Below the pieces are notes generated by a model that was not told the DNA's origin, ran no database searches, and saw only the letters and a list, made by a program, of their open reading frames with translations. From Xylaria sp. FL1777 (Eukaryota > Ascomycota > Sordariomycetes > Xylariales > Xylariaceae): a stretch of DNA of 64,000 nt. Below are positions 49,915-60,165 of this stretch, in pieces. Positions within the stretch are counted from its first letter, which is position 1. The number at the start of each line of letters is the position of its first letter. The position numbers were made by a program, and so were the translations under genes. The DNA is taken from NCBI GenBank assembly GCA_022578965.1, contig MU400535.1, forward strand, positions 1 to 64,000, read 5' to 3'.

Positions 49915-50714
49915 GATGGCGGCAGAGGTTTCGTTGCGAGGTCCTAGGGGAATTGTAAGTCTTCGGGTTGCTAAGGTTGAGCCTATAACATCTTTCAAAC
50001 AAGTCGAAGCAAATGGCTCGGGAAAACGTTGCAGGAGAGTGGATAATTGGGATACAGGCGTCAAGAGGGAAAGATGACGGGGAGAGAGATGCGGCTCGAG
50101 GGTGAAGGGCCGGGTTGGGTACGAATAAGACGAATAAGGCGAAGGCCACATTGATATTGCCTGAAGGATGCCCGGAACAATGGAAGCGCTTCCCCACCGT
50201 CTAGGCCGTGCAGACCGAGCCTACCTTCCCAACTTCACGATAACCTAGTCGGATTGGCAATAGCATCGGTGCTAGAGGTCACCGCTATGTCCATTTCTCC
50301 TTCTTATTCCAGGACGACTTGTGCAATTCTGGGCAAGAGTAACTGGGTGCTTACATGGGCTGGGGAAATGCTCATATCTTGCAGTAGGTAGGTAATTTCT
50401 ATTAGGTAGTCATGTAGTGTTAACTAGCAAACATATAAGATTCACAAATGTTTCCGAGGAAAGTAGAATTGGAAATTATCTGGACCGAGATGGGTACAGA
50501 ACCGGCGTTGATGGATCTGAACTAGATCGATACCTAAAGTATGTGGGTACGGTGTCATACATAGTATGACCGAGCTGCACTCAAACCCCGCGAAGTAACT
50601 CTTCACCACTTCTCATGACTACCGGATCACGGCGGAGAACATCTCCATACCAGTCTGCCCCGCAGCCGAGAGCTACCTCGGCCCGCCGTTGAGACCAGAT
50701 CTTCGTACCATAAC
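49915..50714. promoter_or_regulatory. Divergent promoter region, DUF3176 gene (-) and agmatinase-like gene (+)
   Basis: 800 bases between two divergent start codons. The left half is open in several frames but shows no family. A short TAGGTA tract lies near 50385-50410. No specific operator motif is assigned. Confidence 0.35.
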
Positions 50715-52652
50715 ATGAGACCCAGAGTGTTCGTGTTGGTTGGGACCGCCCTAGTTGGTGTCTCTGGAGCCAGGGATTGGCAGTTCCCGCACGCGTCGGG
50801 CTACTCGACGGCCCAGAAGCCGCTCGGCGGAGTCGGATTGGTCGACGATGATATCGATATAATACGTGGCAGCCAATTTAGCGGGCTGAACACATATGCC
50901 AAAATCCCGTACGTCAACTGCTTCTCAGACGAGGCCGCAGATGGTGCCAAGTACGACGTTGCCATTCTCGGCGCGCCGTTCGACACGGTTAGTATCTAGT
51001 GACCTCAGCCACCTATATATCTCGGCGAAACCCTGTGATGTAAAACCGGGTGTTAAGAAATATGTCAGGGCGTCACAGCCCGGCCAGGAGCTCGCTACGG
51101 TCCTCGGGGGGTCCGGGCAAGCAGCCAGAGGAAATATGCCGATTTCGCATGGAGTGCCTATACGGGTACGTCGACTCGTGATATTTCACGCAGATACTCG
51201 ATGCTGCGAGTATCAATGGACCAAACACACGCTGATCGGTCGATTTATAGGCAAGAATGCGCTTAAATCCTGGGCCACTGTTGTAGATTGTGGCGACGTG
51301 CCTCTGACGGTTCTCGACAACAACTACGCGCTCGCCCAGCTGACCAAGGGCCACAAGGTACGCAGTAGAGTTGGCTAAGGGTGTAGCCCCAAGATCACTG
51401 TGAATTTGGTGCTCACCCGCGTTTCTTTAGGTCGTCTCCGGAAGACAAGCTGCCAACCAGAGTTTCTCCTCGACACCCAGAATCATCATGATCGGTGGGG
51501 ACCACACAACAACGTTACCGGCGCTACGGTCGGTATATAAACACTGGGGACAAGCTTCTGTCATCCATTTCGACAGTCATCTAGGTAAGCCATCAAGTCT
51601 TTGTTTCGCTATCATCTGTCATTGAAAGGACACCCTGGGCTCATACAGTTATTAGATACTTGGGATCCGTCCGAAATCAGTAAGCCCCTAAGAATCCATT
51701 ATCAATCGTGGCGGGAGTTCACAGTTTCTAGGCGGCGGAATATCAGACTATGCGTAAGACTTCGAGGGGAGCTCTTTCCTAACATAAGTGCTGAACTCAC
51801 TCGTATCTATAGTGATCTTAACCACGGCACATTCCTCCACATCGCACATGAAGAGGTATTACTATTCCTTGATCTCCTTCGTGTTAAACAATACTGCATC
51901 TCACCACATGATGTAATGCTGCTCGCACTGTTAACCCATACCTCATAGGGTTTGATTCGCAACACTTCGATCCACGCTGGGATCCGAGCGCCATTAGCGA
52001 AGCCTAAAGGCGACATCAGGAACGACGAACGTTGCGGTTTCGCACGCCTAACGGCACGGGACCTCGACCGATTCGGGACATCAGGAATTATATCGCGCAT
52101 CCGTGAGCGTGTAGCCGGGCCCGTGTACATCAGTGTCGATATCGATGTGTTAGATCCCGCATTTGCGCCTGGTATACTACCTTCTCTTCTATCACTCGCT
52201 CCCCCTTCACGATTCCCCTTCCCATTTCTCTATCATTGTCACAGTTGGTGCGATGTAATTACTCAGTCGATCCTCGGTTGAACAAAATATCAAGTCATGT
52301 AAAGATCTAGCATCCCTTCTGCTATACCTGTTATGATAAAAATTCCGAGTTACCTGTATTCGCGTTTCGGGGATGAAGCCACTTACTAACAATGTGTGTC
52401 CCCCCGAAAGCAACGGGAACCCCTGAGCCTGGTGGCTGGTCAACGCGCGAGCTCCTCACGATCCTGGACGGACTGACCGGGCTTGAGGTCGTTGGCGCAG
52501 ACGTAGTCGAAGTAGCACCGGCCTACGACACGCGCGGCGAGACGACGACGCTGGCCGCAGCTGAGGTAGTATGGTCATTGCTCGAACTGATGATTGAGAC
52601 TCCCGTCGAGTCCCTAGTCGATCGAGCGTCATCGCCGCCAAAGCTTCGCTAG
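50715..52652 (+). CDS. Agmatinase/arginase-family ureohydrolase with signal peptide
   Basis: Nine exons (50715-50987, 51069-51165, 51251-51357, 51431-51584, 51657-51680, 51732-51753, 51813-51855, 51949-52171, 52411-52652) encode 394 residues. The exons join in frame to give GAPFDTGVTARPGARYGPRG, VVDCGDVPL, GGDHTTTLP, FDSHLDTWDP, GLNHGTFLHIAHEEGLI, DIDVLDPAFAPATGTPEPGGW and EVAPAYD. All expected manganese ligands are present: the His of GGDH, the Asp/His/Asp of DSHLD and the two Asp of DID. The family cleaves urea from agmatine or similar guanidino compounds. The first 19 residues (MRPRVFVLVGTALVGVSGA) form a signal peptide, so the enzyme probably enters the secretory pathway. Exons five and six are only 24 and 22 nt long. 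The substrate is not certain; guanidinobutyrase is an alternative. Confidence 0.92.
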
Positions 52653-53114
52653 TTTACTGGCCAGGGGACCGAAGAATAATAGTTACTGGATAGGCTATCT
52701 TCACCAGAGATATCATGGAATATAGGAATGAAGTAGAACGTGTAAACCTTTTGAACAAAATGCAAGCTTGAGATTGTATTGAATGAATATATGCCGCGAT
52801 ACCAAACCCTTGTATGGTAATAGTATAACAGTGTCTATGGATCGATATCTACTCCTGCTCCCTTGCGAAAGTGTAGAAGTAGGAATGCAATAATGCCTCG
52901 GACAAAGGAGAAAACCCACTTCCCTCCATTATACGATGGCCTCTCTCCCATATACCCTATTACAACCGTAGAGAACACCCCCACGCCGAGTAGATGAACA
53001 GAGAATGGGTGGTAAGCGCTCGTCTCGTAATTTCATAGCAGTAGCTAGTACAAAAATGCTGCACAAGGCCAACAAGCGCTCCTTCAGGCACTAACTAATG
53101 ATAAGAGCAGTTCA
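52653..53114. other. Intergenic region between convergent ureohydrolase and mS38 genes
   Basis: 462 bases between two stop codons. It contains both 3' flanks and no coding signal. Confidence 0.55.
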
Positions 53115-54270
53115 TTAGATACGGTCCAGCTTTCGGCGCTCGCTTCGTGTCCGTTTCATCAGCTTTCTATACTTCTTCTTCTTCATCTTGAGCTTCCGCT
53201 GGCGCTTGACACTAATAGCGAGCATACGATTGGCCTGACCGCGGATCTTCTCACGTCTGATCTCGCGTATTGCCATGCGCTCAAGGAACGTGCGTGGCCG
53301 GTTAGGGGTGCCAACCCCGCGATCGCCAGCGTCGTTTTCGATCAGCCGCGGTGTGTGCGCTATAATGCGAGAGTTACCATTTTCGTCGACTGTCTCCTCG
53401 AACGTGATTAGGGCCTTGTAGATGCGAGTTCGAGGCTCTTTTTGGTCTGTAGTTTCTCCTGGTCGTGCGACTCCTGCGTTCTCAGACTCGGCCGTAGCCT
53501 CAACCTCGCTTCCTGAAAGCGGCTGGGGTATCGGAGGTGGGTTGAAGGGAAGGAATTTTCCAGACATTTGGTCTAGTTGCACGTATAAGTTGGCTTCAGT
53601 GCCATCAGCACGCTTCACCGTAATTTGCCGCGTGGACTCGCCGGTCATATCGTGAGAAGCCGAGGCGTCAGCCATGTTCAACCCTTGCATAGGCTGCTCG
53701 AGCTGGTCGACGGATCTGGCCAGCGTGGACATGACTTTGTTACTGCTGTACGCGGAAGGTTTCGTACGCTGGGCGAATATCTGCGCAAAGGCGTCGTCGG
53801 TTGTCGCTTTAGGAAAACTATGTGTGACGGAGATAGGTCGGTGAAGCGAGAAGAAGGTTGCCAAGGCAAAAGCTAAGCAGCGAAAGTATAGTAAGTATCT
53901 TGGAGATGGACGGAGATGGGCCAGCTCGCTACAGTATTTTCATACCTTCTTGCGGCACATCTTGAGTGCTAGGGACGCTGGGAAGCTTTCGTTGTGTGCT
54001 CGAATCTTTCGCCTTGCGTTTCTTCTTCTCGCCGCTTTGTTTGGTGGACTGCGCCGGGCTTGCCGTCACCTGTCCGGCGGCATAGCCCTTCGGCGAGTCA
54101 TTCGGGCTGGATGGTTTCGAAGACGAGTATCGCCTCCGCTGGCTGCAACGGGGGTTGCTGTTGAGAACGAGCGCAGCTGTGGCTCGCGTCGCCGTGGGCG
54201 CGAACGATGCCAACAGAGGTGATTGAGGTGCGGCTGCGGCGAATCGCCGCACCGTTGAGGGAAGCATCAT
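53115..54270 (-). CDS. COX24: Mitochondrial small-subunit ribosomal protein mS38 (Cox24/AURKAIP1 family)
   Basis: Two exons, 54270-53946 and 53872-53115, encode 360 residues. The intron has donor GTATGA and acceptor CTTAG, phase 1. The N-terminus (MMLPSTVRRFAAAAP and then RRRYSSS) is a typical Arg/Ser/Ala mitochondrial presequence. The middle is low-complexity. The C-terminal 35 residues are extremely basic: VKRQRKLKMKKKKYRKL followed by MKRTRSERRKL. This is the DUF1713 signature of Cox24/mS38, a small mitoribosomal subunit protein also linked to COX1 mRNA processing in yeast. The tail probably threads into rRNA. Only the tail is diagnostic; the long N-terminal part is poorly conserved in the family. 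Confidence 0.9.
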
Positions 54271-55653
54271 CCCTCAGATGAATGGCTAGGGAATTGAATA
54301 ACGCAAGTCGACTAGGGCGTGGTGAGGATCTTGAGGCGTGACGAGAACGATAGCAGTCTTCGGTGACGATGGCCGTGGCCGATAGTAGGAGTTGGACCTT
54401 GGAAAAGCCGTCCACTGCAAGGCCACCTGATCTTGATAGGTAATGCTTGGCGTGAAACTTGGATGCGCTAGGGCGGCAGATAGCGGCTAACTTTAGATAG
54501 CGGAGTATTGATCATCCAGGTCCCGGTTCACTCCACTCAACAGCTTAAGTACTCTGTATAACTCAAATACGGGCTATCTTTACATCGCCAACTCCCAATT
54601 GTAATGAAAGGACCTCTACCTAATATCGTTTCTTAATGTCCTCACTCATGCCATACATGTTCATCCCAGCCTAATTCTATGTAGAAGCAATACTTTCCAT
54701 CACATATCCACCGCAACATCTCGAGTATTCCGTAGAGGAATTCACAAGTCACACGAATATCTCACCGGCCCGAAAGCGTAGACTAGGTAATCAAGATCGG
54801 GTATCCTGATCAACTCTGAATATCAATTTGTGAATCGTTGGCGCCTGAGCTAGAAAAAGGCCTTCATATTGTTATAGGCTTATATCCTCCCGCTACCCAT
54901 AGTGCTTCCTAGCATGCTTGTACTTGATTCGGGTACGTTGTCCTGCCTTCTAGCTAGGTGACACCACGTTCTACGAGACAAATCGCTCAATTATGATGCT
55001 GATCATCCGTGCTTGGCTATGCTTTCGCCCCCTTAAAGTGCTTGGCTGTTGAATACCTCTGGTAACGCTCTGGCTGTCCTGACTGCTGCTTATATGTGCG
55101 TGTTATGAAAATGAATTGCAGCCGTAGTCAACAAAAAAAGGTTCTGTGGGAATAGAGAATAAGACAAAAAAAAAATAGAAAAAGGACAAGAATAGAAAAA
55201 AAAAAAACAAAGAAGAAAAGTGCCGTGCCGAAAATGATAAGGCTGCGCAATCATAATAGGAATCCTCTGCGAAATTCGTCGCTAGACTCTATATGAGCAA
55301 TGCGTTGTCGGTTGTCACCCGTCTCGAAAGTCCCAATTTTAGATGACCGCCTCCCTACACCATGCCTACGACCCCACCAATGTTGCCTGAATATAAGGGG
55401 CCTTTCCAGAAGTAGCCTCTTTCTTTTCTTTTACCGGCCCAACGACCAGTGATATTGGCTATACATAGTTCACTGTCTCTTGTGTAGAGATTAGAACTCT
55501 AGGCTGGGTTGGCATGAGTCCGTCTCTTTTATATAGTATTAAACAGTACATCTACACCAAGTTTCAGGGTGGTCAAAGCCGAAAACGCCTTCCGCTATGA
55601 TAACACGTGTCTGTGATGTGGAATTGTGCAAGAAAAAGGTTGAGAGCTACCGC
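54271..55653. other. Intergenic region between mS38 and the PSR1-type phosphatase genes
   Basis: About 1.4 kb, moderately AT-rich. Holds the mS38 promoter and the phosphatase 3' UTR. An A-rich stretch lies at about 55130-55220. No gene is supported. Confidence 0.5.
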
Positions 55654-57280
55654 TCAAAGAGTGACGTCGAGAACCAAACTGACATCCTGGACATTAGGTC
55701 CAGCCAAGTCCTCGAGAACAGGTATTAGGTCTAATAATTCGTTGTCGTGCGCGTCCGAAAACCAACTGCTTATGGGAACAGCATGTTGGGGATGGAAAAT
55801 ATAGGATGTAGGTGAGTTATCAATGATGATTGTATCTTTGAGATCGCGCCCAACTTGTGATAAGTCTTTGACGTAATTGCCCTGGTGGTTGTAACAGCTT
55901 TCGCGGAATAACCTATGGTGGACGACTTTATGAATATCGAGCTGATCCAGCAACGGATCGCCATACTAATTGCTTTTTGTCAGGCATAACAACCAAGGGT
56001 GATTTGTACATATTTACGCACCTTAGATACAGACGCTGTGAACACAACGACTTCATAAAGTTCGCCCACGCGCTTCATAAACTGGTCCACTCCAGGTCGT
56101 TTAATTACATAAACATTGTGGTAGTTCCCTTCGATCTCAACGGGTATTGTGAAATCAGCCTGATGTAGTATCTGGAATTTTATGAGTTTCTGGGCGTGAT
56201 TTGATATGAATACGGAGGACCTACTTTAAAGGAACTGTGGACCAATGTCTCATCAAGATCTAAGACAAGGCATTTACGGCCCTTGAAGCGCGGCTCAATA
56301 GGAGGCAGAAGGAATTTCTGTTGAGATGGCTCCGCCACCGCAACCTTCTCTTCCTCGAGCACAACTGGTTCTTCATTCGCTATTGGCGGAGGTGGGGGTG
56401 GAGGGACTGTTTTGGGATAACTGTCATCGGCAACAGCCACAGGCAGTTTCACTCGCTGCGATGCAGTAGAATCGGCATCGGGCATTGCCAAATCTCCATC
56501 CTCGTCTTTGGAATCTCCACCATCCTCTTTTGATACTTCGGCATCATGGCTATCCGCTAATGGAGGATTGACGGTGATACTTGGGCCAGGCGCAACCACC
56601 AGCGTGGTTTGTTTAGATTCGCTCTCCTGGTCACTCACCCCTGGCTGATCGGTTACTATGGACTGCGAGGCACGCTTTGCAGATTTTGTTTCCTGGGCTG
56701 AATGACCGCTCTGGGCTTGAGGATCCTTCTCCTTTTCATAAATCTGTGATTTACTACCAGTCGTTTGCTCTGACGGGGTTGCAGTTCTCCTGCTGGATGT
56801 CAAGGGTCGCTGGGGAATCTTATCTAGCTTGTGAGAAGGTAAGGGTTCCTCTCCGCCCTCGGGGGTATTAGCATTGTCCGGCACGCCACAGCAGCCGAGT
56901 AGAGAAAGAAGCCCGCCTTTCTTCCGTCTTTGCGGAACTCCAGCCGGGGAGTTGGGTTGTGATGAGGCGGGGGTATGTGTGGGATTAGTCGCCGCGGCTG
57001 ACCGGTTGGTAGAGGCGCTACCGTTTCGACGTCGGCCTAACATACTGTGTCTCGACTCTCTAGAGTGTCTACTCGTACTACGTCGGGACTCGCTCGTAGG
57101 AGTACCGCTGAGTCCAGTGGATGTTGACGAGGGCTCTATCTTCTGGGAGGACGGGCGTGAGGGGGGGCTTAAATGACTTCGGCTTCTTGTTGAGTTGGCC
57201 TCGTCCTCGGGCTGAAACATAGCCTTATCCTTGGACACAGCTTGTTCTGACTGGTGGTTCTGGCGAACACCTCGGGACAT
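55654..57280 (-). CDS. PSR1: CTD-like (NIF/HAD) protein phosphatase, plasma-membrane PSR1 type
   Basis: Three exons on the minus strand (57280-56225, 56171-56022, 55965-55654) encode 505 residues. Both joins are phase 0 and restore [17 protein letters not shown] and [17 protein letters not shown]. The long N-terminal half is Ser/Pro-rich and probably disordered. It contains [12 protein letters not shown] at about residues 125-136, a cysteine pair like the lipid-modified motif of yeast Psr1/Psr2, and a run of eight prolines at about 297-304. The catalytic FCP1-like domain begins at [14 protein letters not shown], with Asp341 and Asp343 as nucleophile and acid. It ends with [14 protein letters not shown] and DVSLVLD. 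Yeast Psr1/Psr2 act with Whi2 in general stress signalling at the plasma membrane. Catalytic family is sure; pathway is by analogy. Confidence 0.93.
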
Positions 57281-59903
57281 TCTTTATAGGGCAGGAGACG
57301 AGAGCTCGATGAGCGCGGGCTGTTCTCGAACTTAAAACTGCAAGTTAGCTGCCGAGACTTGGAGTATAGTTGGTTGATGAAAGACATAGAGAGATAGCCA
57401 GGATCGAGAGCATTTGAGGCTGGCAGACGTGGTGGCAGTATCGAAAAGAAATCGTGGGTCCGCGCACATGACCTCCTGACTGTACTTGGAGGCAGATGCG
57501 CGAACACGATTGAAACATCCGTCTGACCGCAGAATAAACCATAAACCATAAAAACTGCTGGGGCGGTTTGCCGCAAGAGCGACAGAAACTGGCTGTCGCT
57601 CTGCGCAGATTCAAACCAACAAGGTATGAGATAAGTAGATACACTCCCACATACCTGAACTGCCCAACCGCCCAATGATGGGGTCGATGACCTTGCTGGC
57701 CGCGTGGAAAGATTCAGCCGTAGCGGAGATGTGAAACCCTCCGGCGATGCGACGGTGTCTCTGGCGATCCAAGAAGACAGCGGCGATTGAAGGTAGACGC
57801 GAAAGGAGGTCTTTGGCTGCAGCAAAAGGCTGGGACGGGATGGGGAAGGAGGCGGCTCGAGGAGGTCAGGGAAAAGGGCCGCTGGGAGCACGCCGTTAGC
57901 GCCCCTACCTAATCTACCACCTAAATGAAGTGGAAGTTCACTGGGATCCGGGTGTGATTGGGGGTCATTAGGGGCACCAAATCAGTGCCCCAAGCCGTTA
58001 GACTGGGGTGAAACTATGCTGCTTTGGGGGGGTGGTATGTGCGCCAGTGCTAGCTCCAGAAGAGGTACCAGATACTGCTATGGATTGTTAGCAGCCTCGC
58101 TTATTTGCTGCCTAGCTCTATCAATCTATATCAAATTCCTTGTTCTTTATTTCATTACGCGGGAAGCTGAGTCCACATTTTGCAGCTCTTTTAATCTCCA
58201 GTTGCCAGCCAGCAGCCCCCGTCATCTCCAACCAAGTAGCTATCCAGCACCTAGCCTGAGGTCGTAATATTTCGGTCCAGGTAGGTTACCTGTATAATCT
58301 CGCTTCTATTGGCGGGTTTCGGTTGGGAAGCTCAGTAGGTAACATTCCTATAGTTAGCTATCGTCTAGGTGAGCTTTCATGTATACTACGTATAGACAAG
58401 TAATGAATGTAGACTTAAACCTAACCGTGTAAATATCTCGTCGGTACCTACGCAGGATTTTCTTTCTCTCGGCGCAAAACACCCAAACGATGCCGGGTAC
58501 CTACCAAGCTAGGTATGTACAGCACCTAGCTAAGTATATCGAACTAGGTACTCTGTGCTATAAACGTTCTTACCTAGCAACTTTCCGGGATGATAGATCC
58601 CCACTGGGTACTTTCCAGGATACTAGGTACATACCTGGTTACGTCTATACTATACTACAACTGCATGTCTGCCGATTCTTGACCTACTTGTGTATGTAGT
58701 AGTATCTAGATCAGTACACAGGTAACTCTAGTTAGATTCTGTCTACCGGTAGGTTAAAGCTTGGTAGGTACCATTGTGATACATGGTACCTATAGCTATG
58801 ACCAATAATACCTATTCAAACGAACGACGCGCAAACGGTAATATGATAGCGTGGTAACACATGGAACCCATCTGTTCAACACGCGAACTGTTGGGTATTG
58901 CCATCATACCATGCAGCACCGTACCGGTACATACAGCGGTAACAACACTCACGTTGTGATCGGGCTCGAGCTGAAAAGATGGGCGGGAAGTCCCTCCGGA
59001 AGGGACTGACAAGATCCATCTCAACAATGTGAGGGAGTTGGCGAGTAAGATACAAACAATGGGGCTCTGCGCTTCTATTGGCTAGGACAATCAAGGTAGG
59101 CGCTTAGCCATGCAAGACGGCGACGGCGAGCTGTGGGACCGTCTGCCGGTGCACCACTCAGACGGGGCCTGGAGTGGACGTGGAGTTGGGAGCCTTGGAC
59201 GCTAGAAGCCATCCCGGTCCCAACAGCATTAGAACTGCTCTACATATATACTAGGTACGCAGTAAGGTGGAGGGCCAAGGGCACACAAATGCGTGGCCCA
59301 GGATTCTGTCTTCAATGAGTTTATTGCTACCGGGTACCTATATCCACGGTACTTGTGCGGTGCTCTAGACCTGCGGCCAACTGCGGCGGCCTAGTGGACA
59401 TGTACCTATGTAGGCTGTGTGGATAAGGCAGGCAGTTAGCTCCAAGGTTATATCGGTGTGGCCAAGGGGAGAAGAAACATGATGGCTAGGTAAATACCAA
59501 TATGCGTACATCATGTTATGACCAGGTAGTATCTGTACGCATACATAACGCCCTGTGAAACCCGAGCACAACAGCCAACTTTAACACAACATTATGTATG
59601 TAGTCAAATCCCAAGTGATTGATACCATTAGCACACTACCAACTTAAACTACCTACCTAGGTCCCCGTAGTAAAGCACTTAGCTTGATGTAACCTAGGTA
59701 CAGATTGGTGGGGGGGAAAGAGCACATGCAAGATGAAAGCGGAATCTGGATCAAGCCACAGCCGCACCGTGTGCACGTGGATGTGCACGTGGTGCATTGT
59801 GGCTCAACCGCCTTTTACCTCCACCCCAGCTTCTGTGCAGCCAAACCATTGGAAGTTTGGGGTAATTGTGGCTGGAGCTCCACCGACGGAATGGGAGTTT
59901 ATA

Positions 59904-59909
59904 CCGAGG
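59904..59909. promoter_or_regulatory. CCGAGG element, possible fatty-acid-response (Far/CTF1) site
   Basis: CCGAGG, the reverse complement of CCTCGG, lies 257 bases upstream of the ABCD start codon. CCTCGG is the reported core recognised by FarA/FarB/CTF1-type regulators in promoters of fatty-acid and peroxisomal genes. A six-base match can occur by chance, so this is suggestive only. Confidence 0.3.
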
Positions 59910-60144
59910 CGATCAATCACATGGAAAGAAGGTTGCTGTTATGGTTGGTGTGCATCTCATCCTACGAATCGTGCTTCACTGTTTCTACTATTACGCCATC
60001 CCTCCTTCTCTACTTTTCTAGCAGTTTACCAGCTGATTGCAACACAACCCATTGCCGTTCGCCCATCTGTCTGTACCTCAATAATTATGACAGGCCTTAT
60101 GCGACCGGTGGCCACGTCGCTTTTCCTGCCGGACCATTCCTAAT

Positions 60145-60152
60145 TGACGTCA
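60145..60152. promoter_or_regulatory. TGACGTCA palindrome (CRE/ATF site)
   Basis: A perfect cAMP-response-element palindrome is centred 18 bases before the ABCD start codon. It matches the binding site of fungal bZIP ATF/CREB-type factors. Its position so close to the ATG is unusual, so it may lie in the leader rather than the promoter. Confidence 0.35.
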
Positions 60153-60165
60153 CGCGCCAGCTAAT

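Larger units (their letters stand above)
57281..60165. promoter_or_regulatory. Large divergent intergenic region, PSR1-type (-) and ABCD transporter (+)
   Basis: 2.9 kb without a supportable gene. A long frame on the minus strand at 57169-57891 is the 5' leader region of the phosphatase gene and has no domain. TACCTA/TAGGTA tracts cluster at 58490-58780 and 59640-59700. Just upstream of the transporter lie two CACGTG E-boxes (59774-59779 and 59786-59791), a CCGAGG (59904-59909) and a TGACGTCA palindrome (60145-60152). Confidence 0.45.

Noticed and set aside
57169..57891. 240-codon minus-strand frame upstream of the phosphatase
   Set aside because: It overlaps the phosphatase start in another frame and lacks protein character. 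Most likely the 5' leader.
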